Part shown: positions 55,148 to 64,000 of the stretch, piece after piece | Numbering within the stretch: position 1 is the first letter of the stretch | How the letters are laid out: each line of letters begins with the position of its first letter | DNA from: Bifidobacterium bombi DSM 19703 | GTDB lineage: Bacteria > Actinomycetota > Actinomycetes > Actinomycetales > Bifidobacteriaceae | Direction: 5' to 3' | DNA length: 64,000 nucleotides | Assembly (NCBI RefSeq): GCF_000737845.1 | Contig: NZ_ATLK01000001.1 | Coordinates: forward strand, 124,001-188,000 | Translations under genes and position numbers: made by a program | The notes under the pieces: model-generated | The model's input: the letters and a program-made list of their open reading frames with translations, nothing else | What the model was told of the DNA's origin: nothing | Database searches by the model: none

Positions 55148-58100
55148 ATGAGTTCCATCATGAAAACCGATGTCCAACACATTGTGTCCGATTTGATACA
55201 GGGGCGCTCCCGACGCGTACGTGAAAACGTCGATGCTCAGGTGGCTGCGGTCATCGCGGTGGAGAATGACATGCGCTTCTTCGCAACGACGGTTCGCTCG
55301 TTGCTCGATCAGGATGTGCTTCCCGGAATCATAGTGGTGGCTGATTGCTCGGGTAGTACGAATCATCCTGTACGCTCGGAGTTCAGTGTCAGGGTCGAGG
55401 GTTTCCCTGAAGGCAGAAGGCAGCCGGTCGCCAATGTCGACGTCCAGGTGGTGCGTTCGACGGGAGCGAAATCGTTCGCTGATGCGGTGAACCGTGCGAT
55501 GCAATATGCGCGGCTGGGTCAGCGCACGGAAAGTCTGTGGCTTTTGCATGATGATTCCAGACCTGCCGATCGACGTTGCCTGGCTTCGCTGGTGGAAGCG
55601 AAACGTAACACCCCCACGGCTTCCTTGCTGGGGGCCAAGCAGCTGGACTGGTCGGGCGAGAATCTGCACAACGTCGGCTACTATGCCGGTAGGCATCGTC
55701 TACAAAGCCTCGTAGTGGACGGCGAAAGCGATCAGGAGCAGTATGATGCGCGCAACGATGTGTTCGCCGTATCTTTGGCCGGTGCGTTGATGCCTTTGTC
55801 GACGCTTGAGCAATTTGGGGGAATCGACCCGTGGTTCGGTTCATTCGGTGAGGCAGGGGATTTTTCACGAAGGATCTGTTTGGGTGGCGGACGCGTCGTC
55901 GTGGTTCCTCATGCCAAGATCGCCCATCGACGTGCGCGGGTGGAAGGCATCCGCTCCAAGCTGGGACAGCCGGAGGACGAGGAAGCCCCGCAGGATTCGT
56001 CGATGGAGCGAGTCAAGGCCGAGGTGCGGTATGCATACACGGACGTCCACCGTTTCCTGTGGCCTGTGATGTGGCTGCTTCATCTTCTTGTCTCTATCGT
56101 CTCCACCTTTCGTGAGATGTTTGCCAAGCGTCCATACACTGCTTGGTGCGTGTTCTGCTCACCGTGGTATTTGTTTTCCGTTTTGGTGCACTGCTCCCGG
56201 GCTCGTAGGGCGGTGAGTCAGCAGTCCGGGGTTTCCCTTTCCGATCTTTCGGTGTTGAGGGCTGACCGGCGTCAGATCAGGCAGTGGCGAAGAAGATGCG
56301 GTGATTTCGACAGCCAGCATAACGCTGTGCTGCTCAGTCCTCTGGATAAGATGCATCTGCATAGGCGGGTCGTGAAGCGATACACAGGTGCCTTGCTGAT
56401 GTCCGTAGTCGCCTTCGGTGGGCTGGTTGCTTTTCAATGGGATGTATTCAGGGCTGCCCTCTCCGGTGCTTCGCTGTATTCCACATCGCTGGTTTCCAGC
56501 GCCGCCACATTTGGTCAGTTGTTCACGGCTGCGACCACGCCTTGGGCATACGGGGTAGGGGTCGGGGCGTCTTCACCACCGTCGCCCTGGCTCTTGGTGT
56601 GGCTGGCGGCATCGGTGCTGACTTTGGGGCATCCCGCAGCGGCTTTGTCCCTAATCTATTTTGCGGCGCCGCCGTTGTGTGCGTTGGCGTTCTGGGCTTT
56701 TGCCGGAATTTTTACAAGGTCGGACTACGTGCGCATCGCCGCCGGACTGCTGTGGTCGGCTGCTGGATGGGCTTTGGGTCTGTATCAGGATGCCGATCTG
56801 CCGATGCTCGTTGTCATGATCTTCCTTCCCGCCGCCTTCGCATTCGTTTTTCGAGCGGTGGGCATGTATCGTACCGAGTATCCCGTTCACGCCCGTCCTT
56901 CCATTCAGATGGCGGCTTGCTCCGCCTTGTGCTTCATTCCCGTGATGTGTGCCGAACCGCAGTTGATGTTTCCTCTGATTGTCGTCTTCCTCATTTTCAT
57001 GCTGACGGTGCGTTCGCATCGTCCGATGCTGTTGCTGATCCCCTTGCCTGCGGCTCTTTCCCTGGCGCCTACTTTGGTCTATGCGGTGCATTACGCCAAG
57101 CTTGGTCTATGGCGGCAGCTCTTTGCAGACGTGACGGTGGCCGAGCTTTCAGGGGCGCGTCCCCCACGTCCGTTGAATTTCGTGCAAGTGGTCCTGGAAT
57201 CGTTTGGATTGGATGCGAAGACGGTGTTTTCTACGAATCTGTGGTCGGTTCATCTTCCAGCTTTGTCGATGTTCGCCGTTTTGGTTGTGCTAGCCTGCCT
57301 AGCCTTGGTCTGCCTGGTCTTCCCCTCGGCGTTGCGTGTCTCCCGCATGATGTGGATCACCGCCATTTGTGGCATACTGCTCACGTTGGTTTCTGTCAGG
57401 GTGGCCGTGGCTCCCGGTGATGCAGGCTCCGCGGCGGGATCATCTTTGCCTGGTCTGATATTGGTCTTGTTGTCTTTGATCGCCTGTATCTGCATCATGG
57501 CAGGAAATGCCGTGATGGGAACCATGCCGCATCGTTGGGATGGCGTGGCGGTCGTCAGGGCTCAAGAGCCGCGATCCGAGGGTTTCTTTTCCGAAGAAAG
57601 CGACGGCCATGCGGTAGTCGCGAAGGTCGGCAGGTCAGTGCTGGTGGCGCTGCTGCTCGTGATGACGGGGACCTGGTCCCTTTGCGGTGCTCGCATCCGT
57701 GGCAACGACGTGCGTGTGACCTCCGAAGGTCTGCCCTTGGTGGTGGTGGATTACCTGCAACAAGGGGATAACCACCGGGTGCTGGCTTTGAAAGCGGAGT
57801 CCGGGAACAAAGTGGATTATACGGTCATGCGGACCAGGCGAGGTGATCTTATGGATGTGTCTCCCGGACAGGCCAACCAGAAGCTCGTAGGTCTGTCCGA
57901 CGATGCCGATGCCAAGCTTGCTCAATCGGCGGCGCACCTTTTGGCACGTTTCGATGGTGATGCCGTTGCTACGGTGGCACGTCTGGGATTCGGGGGGATA
58001 TACGTGGCCAACGACACCCACCCGAACGTGAGAGCGGTTTCACAGGCGCTCATCAGTAATGTGAACGCAAGTGATGGCACACAGGTCCTGGCGCAATCCG

Positions 58101-58288
58101 AGCGGGGCGTTTATTACCAGTTCTCCGATGTTGGTTTGGCACAACGTGGGGTCGCGTCGCAGGGTCGGGTCAGAGCCGAGTCGAGTCCGTGGAGATACGC
58201 TTGGTGCTACAGTTTCGCAACCGTCTTGTTCTTATATTGCCTCGTGGCTTTGCCGAGGGTGTTGCACCGTAACAGGGAGGAAGCATGA
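55148..58288 (+). CDS. Large membrane glycosyltransferase, GT2 type
   Basis: I use the ATG at 55148 (1046 aa); ATG 55160 is an alternative. TACACT at 55134-55139, only nine bases upstream, suggests a leaderless transcript. Residues about 30-290 are a GT2 domain: VAAVIAVENDMRFFATTVRSLLDQ, SLWLLHDDSRPADRRCL and FGGIDPWFGSFGEAGDFSRRICLGGG. The rest holds a dozen or more membrane spans, then a soluble C-terminal domain with a last span near the end. This layout is that of actinobacterial wall glycosyltransferases found beside LCP genes. The next gene overlaps its stop by four bases. Confidence 0.85.
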   Translation: MSSIMKTDVQHIVSDLIQGRSRRVRENVDAQVAAVIAVENDMRFFATTVRSLLDQDVLPGIIVVADCSGSTNHPVRSEFSVRVEGFPEGRRQPVANVDVQVVRSTGAKSFADAVNRAMQYARLGQRTESLWLLHDDSRPADRRCLASLVEAKRNTPTASLLGAKQLDWSGENLHNVGYYAGRHRLQSLVVDGESDQEQYDARNDVFAVSLAGALMPLSTLEQFGGIDPWFGSFGEAGDFSRRICLGGGRVVVVPHAKIAHRRARVEGIRSKLGQPEDEEAPQDSSMERVKAEVRYAYTDVHRFLWPVMWLLHLLVSIVSTFREMFAKRPYTAWCVFCSPWYLFSVLVHCSRARRAVSQQSGVSLSDLSVLRADRRQIRQWRRRCGDFDSQHNAVLLSPLDKMHLHRRVVKRYTGALLMSVVAFGGLVAFQWDVFRAALSGASLYSTSLVSSAATFGQLFTAATTPWAYGVGVGASSPPSPWLLVWLAASVLTLGHPAAALSLIYFAAPPLCALAFWAFAGIFTRSDYVRIAAGLLWSAAGWALGLYQDADLPMLVVMIFLPAAFAFVFRAVGMYRTEYPVHARPSIQMAACSALCFIPVMCAEPQLMFPLIVVFLIFMLTVRSHRPMLLLIPLPAALSLAPTLVYAVHYAKLGLWRQLFADVTVAELSGARPPRPLNFVQVVLESFGLDAKTVFSTNLWSVHLPALSMFAVLVVLACLALVCLVFPSALRVSRMMWITAICGILLTLVSVRVAVAPGDAGSAAGSSLPGLILVLLSLIACICIMAGNAVMGTMPHRWDGVAVVRAQEPRSEGFFSEESDGHAVVAKVGRSVLVALLLVMTGTWSLCGARIRGNDVRVTSEGLPLVVVDYLQQGDNHRVLALKAESGNKVDYTVMRTRRGDLMDVSPGQANQKLVGLSDDADAKLAQSAAHLLARFDGDAVATVARLGFGGIYVANDTHPNVRAVSQALISNVNASDGTQVLAQSERGVYYQFSDVGLAQRGVASQGRVRAESSPWRYAWCYSFATVLFLYCLVALPRVLHRNREEA

Positions 58289-59829
58289 CACGAATGAAGA
58301 AACAGATCGGCGGTACGTCTCGTGGCGGTTTGTGCGTGTTCATGGCTTCGGTCACGGTATTGGCCATCATCGCAGTGGTGGTGGCTCTCCTGATGTTTCC
58401 GGGCGCTGCGCTACCGGCGGATGGAATCCGTGCCACTGCGCGGACCGGCCATGAGGTGAGACAATCCCAGGTGGTCGCTTACTGCCCGGCGCAAATGGCG
58501 CTCGCTGATTCAGAAAAATATGGTGATGTCCAATTCCAGGCTTCAGAAGGCAATATTACCTCTTCGGCTTTGTACTCTTCTTTCGGGTCAGTGTATAAGG
58601 CCAGGGTCGGGTCCCTGACCGACGTCGATGGCGTGAACGGTGTGGGACGAGAACTTGAGGGGAATGGGTCATATGAAGGTCCGTCCGTCAAGGTGCTTTC
58701 GGACAGAGGAAATGCGAAGTCAAGCATCCTGGTTTCGAAACTGCTGAATTCAAAGGAGGGCACGGGGTCGGTCGCAGCCGTCGGCTCTTGGGCGACCAGC
58801 GGTGATCTCAAGGGAGTGTCCGCGGCTTCCTGCGTATCTCCGTCATTGGAGAGCTTCTTCCTTCTTCCGGCAACGGCCGCAGGTGCCACACATCAGCTCA
58901 TTGTGGCAAACCCATCGGAAAAGCCCACCACGCTGCATTTGGATGTGTGGGGCACGAAGTCGGGCCGTCCGTTGGCTTTGCATACGGGTAACACCCTTAC
59001 CGTGGCCGCGCATCATGAGGCCAACGTCGATTTGTCGGCGGGCGCTCCCGGTCAGGATGGGCTTTTTGTCAAGGTGACGAGCAATGAGGTGCCGGTCGCT
59101 GCTGTGGTCCGATGCGTGTTGCTCGACGGTCTGTCATCGAAGGGTTCGGATTTCGCTCTTCCTTTGGGTGAACCCGGAACATCCCAGGTTTTGGCCGGTG
59201 TGGGTCAGGGTGATGAAGTGAACGTAGCCGTCCGTTCCGATCGTGCCGCCGATGCCGAGATCTTCTGGACTCGTCATGACGGCGAGGAATCGGTGCGCAA
59301 AGTGCATTTGGAGCCCGGGAGAGTGAGCGTGACCGATTTAGGACGTGCCGGTCAGGACGTATACGGTGTTTCGGTACGTTCCGATGCCCCGGTCCAGGCA
59401 CAGGCGCAGGTGGGGGATTCCGGTTCCGATGGGAGTGCCGATTTCGCGCTTATACCGGCAGCACGGCAGGCAGGTCGATCGGCCGTTGCTGTTCCAGGCG
59501 GGATGAATGGAGTATTGTCTTTCATCAACGCTTCGAATTCAGCGGTCGAAGCCACGGTTCATGGATATGATGTCAAGGGGGGCTCGGTCGGTTCTCAGCA
59601 GATCTCCATCAACGCGCATGGAGCCCAGGTTGTTCCTATGAGCGACATCAGTGATTCGGCTGTATTGTTCGAACTCGAGAGCGGCGGGAATCTGGCTTGG
59701 GGTGTGCGCGTCGGGCAGCAGGATGTCAGTTCCGCGAATCTCGCCGCCGTTGCCTACCTGTCCGCGACCGGGCTGGAACCATCGAATGCGCAGATATTCT
59801 CTGAACCCACACGGATGACGGTTCGATGA
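58285..59829 (+). CDS. DUF5719-like membrane-anchored extracellular protein
   Basis: The ATG overlaps the glycosyltransferase stop (ATGA). The 514-aa protein has an N-terminal anchor (about 17-39) and a beta-rich extracellular body with FFLLPATAAGATHQLIVANPSEKPTTLHLDVWG and SFINASNSAVEATVHGYD. This matches DUF5719 proteins that sit next to a large GT2 gene in actinobacteria. Function is unknown; coupling suggests a partner of the glycosyltransferase at the outer membrane face. A hairpin follows the stop. Confidence 0.85.
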   Translation: MTRMKKQIGGTSRGGLCVFMASVTVLAIIAVVVALLMFPGAALPADGIRATARTGHEVRQSQVVAYCPAQMALADSEKYGDVQFQASEGNITSSALYSSFGSVYKARVGSLTDVDGVNGVGRELEGNGSYEGPSVKVLSDRGNAKSSILVSKLLNSKEGTGSVAAVGSWATSGDLKGVSAASCVSPSLESFFLLPATAAGATHQLIVANPSEKPTTLHLDVWGTKSGRPLALHTGNTLTVAAHHEANVDLSAGAPGQDGLFVKVTSNEVPVAAVVRCVLLDGLSSKGSDFALPLGEPGTSQVLAGVGQGDEVNVAVRSDRAADAEIFWTRHDGEESVRKVHLEPGRVSVTDLGRAGQDVYGVSVRSDAPVQAQAQVGDSGSDGSADFALIPAARQAGRSAVAVPGGMNGVLSFINASNSAVEATVHGYDVKGGSVGSQQISINAHGAQVVPMSDISDSAVLFELESGGNLAWGVRVGQQDVSSANLAAVAYLSATGLEPSNAQIFSEPTRMTVR

Positions 59830-59849
59830 GTATTTCGTCGATGTGACGT

Positions 59850-59880
59850 AAAGGCGCCTTCGTGGTGTACCGGCGTCTTT
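59850..59880 (+). terminator. Terminator after DUF5719 gene
   Basis: AAAGGCGCC (59850-59858) pairs with GGCGTCTTT (59872-59880) with one G-T. It lies 20 bases after the stop codon; the Ts are within the stem. Confidence 0.5.
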
Positions 59881-59961
59881 GCCAATCACGTGGACTTCGT
59901 TCGACTTTGTGCGTTCGGCAAGGTCGTAGGTACGTACAGGCAAAGCTTGAACCAAAAGAGA

Positions 59962-60354
59962 TCATTCGTCCTGATCCCATTGAGGGTCTATCTGCGATGG
60001 CCTCCTGCCATAGAGCTGCGCCAATCGCAGCACCAGCTCGTCGTGGATGGCCCATTGCAGGTCCTCGCGGTCAGGATGATGCATCTGCAGGGGCATTCGG
60101 TAGAGCACGATGCGTGCCGGTATGCCTCTGCCTGAGGGGAACGCCCGTGAAGTCAGGCTTCTGCGGCCTTCCCAGAACGCCGGTTCGGAAGGCGGAACGT
60201 CTTCGACGGCGAATTGGACTGGTTCCACCAATTCCGGCCAGGCGGCGTTCAGTCGCTTGATTTGCGAAGCCGTGATGTCATCGAAGAATCCAGCGCGCGT
60301 GCGGTACCGGGGTAGGCGGACGCCGAACTGCGGGGGTGCGTGTTCCGCGCCCAT
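59962..60354 (-). CDS. Metallopeptidase-family (zincin-fold) protein with degenerate HExxH
   Basis: The start at 60354 (130 aa) is chosen because the long frame to 60747 is mostly antisense to the HAD gene. The segment FDDITASQIKRLNAAWPELVEPVQFAVEDVPP and ARIVLYRMPLQMHHPDREDLQWAIHDEL are those of the actinobacterial metallopeptidase family (PF06262 type). The usual catalytic HExxH is replaced by IHDELVLRLAQLYG, lacking the second zinc His. It may be a non-catalytic relative. It diverges from the HAD gene. Confidence 0.75.
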   Translation of the reverse strand: MGAEHAPPQFGVRLPRYRTRAGFFDDITASQIKRLNAAWPELVEPVQFAVEDVPPSEPAFWEGRRSLTSRAFPSGRGIPARIVLYRMPLQMHHPDREDLQWAIHDELVLRLAQLYGRRPSQIDPQWDQDE

Positions 60355-60475
60355 GCGCGTTGCGGTACATATGGTTCTGCCAAGGAGGTCGCAACATATG
60401 TTCAACTTTATGTCAAGGCCCGGGCAACCTATGGAATATGATTGACCGGTCGAATGAATTGCGGGATTTGAGGTG

Positions 60476-61291
60476 ATGACGGTGCAGAATGGGCGAATCG
60501 GTCTGTGGCATGAGCATAACATGGTTGAATTCATGCAGGGGGCGAAAGTGGTGGCCTTCGATTTGGATAACACCTTGGCTCGCTCGAAAAAACCGATGCA
60601 TGAAGACATGTCCAGGTTGTTCGCATCCTTGACGCGGCTGATCGACGTTGCGGTCATCACTGGAGGCCGTTTTGAACTCGTCGAAAGCCAGGTGCTTGAC
60701 GTTCTGGGCGAGTGCGCCGATATGAGCCGCATCCATATCATGCCCACGAGCGGGACCCGTTATTACCGCTGGAACGAGGGTGCCTTCCGATGCGTCTACA
60801 AGGTCGATCTTACGCAGGCGCAGCGCAGTGCGGCGATGAGTTCGTTTGAACGTCACGCCAGAGAGCTTGGCATGTGGGAGGAAAAGGTATGGGGGGAGCG
60901 CATTGAGGATCGAGGCAGTCAGATCACGTTTTCCGCGCTTGGGCAGAACGCCCCGGTGGAGGCCAAAGAGCGTTGGGATCCCGACAATTCCAAAAAGAAT
61001 CGTCTTGCCTCGGCCGTGGCCGCCGACCTTCCTGATTTGGTGGTCCGCTCTGGAGGGTCCACCAGCGTCGACGTTTCGGTCAAAGGCGTGGACAAGGCGT
61101 ATGCGGTGCGCAAACTGTGCGCTGAGCTTGCCATTGATGTCAGCCAGGTGGTGTTCATAGGTGACCGTATGGATCCCGACGGCAATGATTATGCCGCTGC
61201 CATCATAGGTACCAGGCCCGTGCGCGTTGCCGGCCCTGACGATACGCTCAAAGTTTGCGCGCGCATCATCGAGGCTTTGGAACGGCCGTGA
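60476..61291 (+). CDS. HAD-IIB family hydrolase (phosphomannomutase-like)
   Basis: The GTG at 60473 and the ATG at 60476 are both possible, close to TTGAGG; I use the ATG (271 aa). Motif I FDLDNTLARSKKPM, VITGGRFELVE and motif IV VFIGDRMDPDGNDYAA are HAD-IIB features, and YRWNEGAF with VDVSVKGVDKAYAVRKL resembles eukaryotic-type phosphomannomutases. Its reaction is probably sugar phosphate dephosphorylation or mutase activity. It could feed surface-glycan synthesis, given the locus upstream; that is inference. Confidence 0.85.
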   Translation: MTVQNGRIGLWHEHNMVEFMQGAKVVAFDLDNTLARSKKPMHEDMSRLFASLTRLIDVAVITGGRFELVESQVLDVLGECADMSRIHIMPTSGTRYYRWNEGAFRCVYKVDLTQAQRSAAMSSFERHARELGMWEEKVWGERIEDRGSQITFSALGQNAPVEAKERWDPDNSKKNRLASAVAADLPDLVVRSGGSTSVDVSVKGVDKAYAVRKLCAELAIDVSQVVFIGDRMDPDGNDYAAAIIGTRPVRVAGPDDTLKVCARIIEALERP

Positions 61292-61364
61292 GTGTTCCGG
61301 GCCGTGTGTCGCACCCGTTTCATTCCTCCACAACGTTCTTTTCCGGTGTGCTAGCGTGTGCTTT

Positions 61365-62111
61365 GTGGCTACAGTCGGAATCGTGGATGATTCGGCCTTC
61401 AATGCATTTTCCTGCCTTTCCCGTGAATTCCTCGGTGTTCTGATGCCGAGGGGCTGTGCGGGTTGCGACGCTCCTGATGAGGTGCTTTGCCAGTCATGTC
61501 TGCGTCTGTTCTCCGGAGCGCATCGAAGGGATGTGGACCTGGGGTGTAAGTGGCCTTGTTTCTTCTGCGGTTTCTACGAGGGTGCCGTCCGCACGGCGAT
61601 TCTTTCGTGGAAGGATCATGACGATGAGGAATGCGATCGGTGTTTCGCGGCTCTTCTCGCCCGTCTGGCGTTGCACGTCATAGGTCCGGCACCGTCGGAA
61701 GGTTTCCTCATCGTTCCCGCTCCGTCATCAAGCAGTTCGATGCGTCGGCGTGGGCGCGATCATCTGTTGCCTGTGGTCCGGGGCATGTCCATGATACTGC
61801 GCAGACAAGGCATCGAATCGTACGTATCAGCAGACCTGCGTATTCGCAATGTGCATACGAAATCAGTCGAGACCCGTACCGCCGCCGGGCGGTCCATAAG
61901 ACTCGAAGGAAGCGTTTGTCTGATGCCTCGGTCTCGATGCTCGGGGCGCGAGGTTCTCTTGGTGGATGACATCGTTACGACGGGAACCACGATGCGGCGG
62001 TGTGCTCAGGCTTTGGAGCGCGGAGGTGCACACGTCGGTGTTTGCCTTGCTCTTGCGGGAAGTGCCAAGAACGTTGGTGCGATGGGTCTGACGGATATTC
62101 ATTCCGCATGA
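61365..62111 (+). CDS. ComF-family phosphoribosyltransferase-like protein
   Basis: The product has an N-terminal Cys cluster (RGCAGCDAPDEVLCQSCL), LSWKDHDDEE in place of the usual LK-Y-G-D segment, VPAPSSSSSMRRRGRDHLLPVVRGM and the PRPP loop VLLVDDIVTTGTTMRRCAQAL. ComF proteins aid DNA uptake in naturally competent bacteria, though most lack proven roles. The start is uncertain: the frame is open from 61227; I use the GTG at 61365 (248 aa), but 61443 (ATG) is possible. It follows the HAD gene within 75 bases. Confidence 0.82.
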   Translation: MATVGIVDDSAFNAFSCLSREFLGVLMPRGCAGCDAPDEVLCQSCLRLFSGAHRRDVDLGCKWPCFFCGFYEGAVRTAILSWKDHDDEECDRCFAALLARLALHVIGPAPSEGFLIVPAPSSSSSMRRRGRDHLLPVVRGMSMILRRQGIESYVSADLRIRNVHTKSVETRTAAGRSIRLEGSVCLMPRSRCSGREVLLVDDIVTTGTTMRRCAQALERGGAHVGVCLALAGSAKNVGAMGLTDIHSA

Positions 62112-62264
62112 TCGTATGGCCTTGCTGGATCCGATTCGTTGGTCAGGTTTTTTTATGAAGAGGTATTACAGGGTGTGGAGCATGGTCTTGCCAGCCATGA
62201 CGTCTCGTGCATGGTGATTGCATGACGCCGATGAAGAGGTCTTTGGATCACTTGTCCGGCACCG

Positions 62265-63662
62265 TCATCGTGCGTACGCCACCGCCAACTCATCCCAACG
62301 GGTGGTGCAGCGCGGAGAGAGCATGTCCCTGCGCATGCTCCATTGGGCGCCGGTGTCATCCCCCTGCCGGCCGGACCCACGTATGCCGCCGTAACCGATG
62401 CCGACCCGGAACGGACCGAATTTCCTTGCGGCCTGATCAAGCACGGAACCTAAATCGTGAGTGTCCTGCCGGGCCTGCAGTCCGTTCAATGTGTCGAATC
62501 TACCGGCATCACTCAAGCCGATCAGCATGACTCCGGCCCGTATGTACCGTGCATGCGCATCGAAACGTCCTTCAATGGCCGAACATGCAGCCTTGCTGAT
62601 TACCAGTGGGTCATCGCTCGGATCCGTCAGCGCAGTGGTGCCATGAAGTGCTACGTAATCCTGATGGTTGTTGAACGGGCTGCTGGAACAGAACGCGGAC
62701 ACGTATGAGCATAGGCTGTTCTGACGTCTCAGGCGTCTGCACGCTTTCTGGGCGTAGACGCTCAGGGCCTGGCGCATATCGTCGATGCCCTGAATTGGCG
62801 TGGAGAACATTCTTGAACACAATATCTGGTCTTTGCGGCTGCCTCCGTCGGCATCGCTTTCCTCCTGCATGCATGGCACGCCGTTGAGCTCCAGCACGGT
62901 ACGCTCCATGACGATGGAAAAACGGTGGCGCATCTGCAGATGATCGCTGTTTTTGAGGTCCAATGCTGTGACGATTCCCAAGGACTGGAGTTTTTTTGTC
63001 ATCCTGCGACCTACGCCCCACACCTTTTCCACGGGCACGCTCCGCAAAGCGGCGTCACCGTAGCGTTCCTCGATGTCTTTCCAAAGTGCCACCCCTTGTG
63101 AGGATTGATGGTCTTTTGCCCAATGATTCGCCACTTTGGCCAGGGTCTTGGTGGGTGCGATGCCTATGCTTACCGGTATTCCGACCCCCTTGAGCACCGC
63201 CCGGCGCATGGCTTGCGCCGTTTCCACGGTCTTGTTGGCAGAAGCATGCGGCTCGAGAAAACACTCGTCAATGGAGTAGACCTCTTGGTCGGGCATGTAC
63301 CGGCGCATGAGCGACATCATGCGTGCGGAAAGACTGGCGTAAAGCTCGTAATTGGAGCTGCGGGCGACGATGCCATGTCGTTGCGCCTGATCGCGAATCT
63401 GATACCATGGCGTGCCCTCCTCGATGCCGATGCGTTTTGCTTCGGCTGATCTCGCCACCACACAACCGTCGTTGTTGGACAGAACAATGACGGGTTTGTG
63501 TGCCAAGGATGGATCGAAGACGCGCTCGCAGGAGGCGAAAAACGAGTTGGCGTCCGCCAGTACATAGCGGCATTCATCGTTGTCCGTTGTGTGGTCGTGG
63601 GTTGTTGTGTGATTGTGGTCCATCGTCGGGTCGTCTGGTGTCATGTTCCTGCTGTCCGTCAT
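62265..63662 (-). CDS. umuC: Y-family DNA polymerase, UmuC type
   Basis: The 465-aa protein has catalytic blocks YVLADANSFFASCERVFDP (Asp in LADANSF), LSNNDGCVVARSAEAK, SIDECFLEP (conserved Asp-Glu) and IGIAPTKTLAKVANHWAK. GVGRRMTKKLQSLGI is the helix-hairpin-helix, followed by the little-finger domain. It is translesion polymerase V catalytic subunit rather than DinB, by length and by its umuD partner just upstream. The N-terminal 24 residues are His/Asp/Thr-rich and may be non-coding; alternative ATGs lie at 63644 and 63623. Confidence 0.9.
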   Translation of the reverse strand: MTDSRNMTPDDPTMDHNHTTTHDHTTDNDECRYVLADANSFFASCERVFDPSLAHKPVIVLSNNDGCVVARSAEAKRIGIEEGTPWYQIRDQAQRHGIVARSSNYELYASLSARMMSLMRRYMPDQEVYSIDECFLEPHASANKTVETAQAMRRAVLKGVGIPVSIGIAPTKTLAKVANHWAKDHQSSQGVALWKDIEERYGDAALRSVPVEKVWGVGRRMTKKLQSLGIVTALDLKNSDHLQMRHRFSIVMERTVLELNGVPCMQEESDADGGSRKDQILCSRMFSTPIQGIDDMRQALSVYAQKACRRLRRQNSLCSYVSAFCSSSPFNNHQDYVALHGTTALTDPSDDPLVISKAACSAIEGRFDAHARYIRAGVMLIGLSDAGRFDTLNGLQARQDTHDLGSVLDQAARKFGPFRVGIGYGGIRGSGRQGDDTGAQWSMRRDMLSPRCTTRWDELAVAYAR

Positions 63663-63771
63663 GGTATGTTCGGTGTCATGGAGCCGATTGAAATGTGGCT
63701 GTGACGGTCACGACCGGTATGGGGCCGTGGTGTTCCGGGATCTTGCCATGCTCGGCATGCATTTCGCTTGA

Positions 63772-64000
63772 TTATGATATCCGGTGCGGGCCGGGTGCGG
63801 GTCGGACGTTGCTTTTGCGGTAACAGTCACGTTGCATGTGGAAGTTACCCACTACGACGCCCCAGATCTCCAATTGCTCGGCATCTGCGGAACTGAAATC
63901 GGGGTATCGTGGGTTCTCCGCGTGGAGTACGGGCGTGGAACCATGCATCACGAGCCGTTTGACCGTAAGTTCGTCATCGAGAATCGCGATCACGACGTCA
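63772..64000 (-). CDS. umuD: UmuD-type protease subunit, C-terminal part (continues beyond window)
   Basis: The visible 75 or so residues (IAILDDELTVKRLVMHGSTPVLHAENPRYPDFSSADAEQLEIWGVVVGNFH) are the S24/LexA-like peptidase domain of UmuD: the Lys in ELTVKRL is the catalytic Lys and EIWGVVVG is the last strand. The nucleophilic Ser and self-cleavage site would lie outside the window. After RecA-stimulated cleavage UmuD' joins UmuC. The two genes are 109 bases apart. An SOS box would be upstream, out of view. Confidence 0.88.
   Translation of the reverse strand, partial: DVVIAILDDELTVKRLVMHGSTPVLHAENPRYPDFSSADAEQLEIWGVVVGNFHMQRDCYRKSNVRPAPGPHRIS

Noticed and set aside
1..64000. CRISPR arrays, restriction-modification or known phage-defence genes
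   Set aside because: No regularly spaced repeat array, methyltransferase-nuclease pair or defence-type gene is recognisable. The only tandem repeats are coding (28.6 kb) or three short copies (39.6 kb).

Overview
This 64 kb window reads as a chromosomal segment of a high-G+C actinobacterium, almost certainly a member of the Bifidobacteriaceae. The main evidence is the mix of genes: a WhiB regulator, two LCP cell-wall ligases, a DUF5719-type protein beside a giant membrane glycosyltransferase, and blocks such as pheST-argR-tyrS and HAD/TlyA/NAD kinase/RecN. I recall this gene order from bifidobacteria, but I could not run a search to confirm it. Most genes are intact. Intergenic spaces are often 300-700 bp.

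Layout. 1-10.6 kb: the tail of a family 2 glycosyltransferase, two paralogous membrane-anchored GH3 enzymes with swapped domain order, a conventional cytosolic GH3 and a GtrA-like membrane protein; together they look like a surface-glycan module. 11.2-13.2 kb: an Agr/Com-type histidine kinase and LytTR regulator on the minus strand, without a recognisable peptide gene. 13.9-17 kb: ftsY and a two-gene ABC exporter. 17.4-18.7 kb: metY. 19-23.7 kb: an rRNA methyltransferase, pheS and pheT. 24.2-28.2 kb: a DUF4190-like membrane protein, a lone argR with a long acidic extension, an SGNH hydrolase and tyrS. 28.5-36.4 kb: a remarkable 18-residue RG-repeat/TPR protein, a HAD phosphatase, a small conserved protein, tlyA, a minus-strand bactofilin-like gene, nadK and recN.

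36.7-39.5 kb: a GntR (YtrA-type)/ABC module whose ATPase carries an apparent frameshift near its 3' end, preceded by a small membrane protein that shares an operator-like motif with the regulator. 39.7-46.3 kb: thrC, a conserved hypothetical gene, nadD, prs, tRNA-Gln, glmU and rsfS. 46.7-49.6 kb: a pyridoxamine-oxidase-like flavoprotein, a DMT transporter and a Ser/Gly/Asn-rich membrane protein. 49.7-51.2 kb: tRNA-Ala followed by the only clear mobile debris, a decayed IS256/IS1249-like element with 24-bp imperfect terminal repeats abutting a broken plasmid-type rep gene. 51.6-59.8 kb: whiB, two LCP genes and, divergently, the membrane glycosyltransferase and DUF5719 gene, a wall-glycan assembly locus. 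60-64 kb: a zincin-fold protein lacking the canonical HExxH, a HAD phosphatase, a ComF-like phosphoribosyltransferase and a umuDC translesion polymerase pair cut by the window edge.

Four observations deserve follow-up: the domain-permuted GH3 pair, the isolated bactofilin-like gene, the RG-repeat/TPR/acidic protein, and argR retained without arginine biosynthesis genes around it. None of these alone proves a new system. Functions are family-level inferences from motifs.
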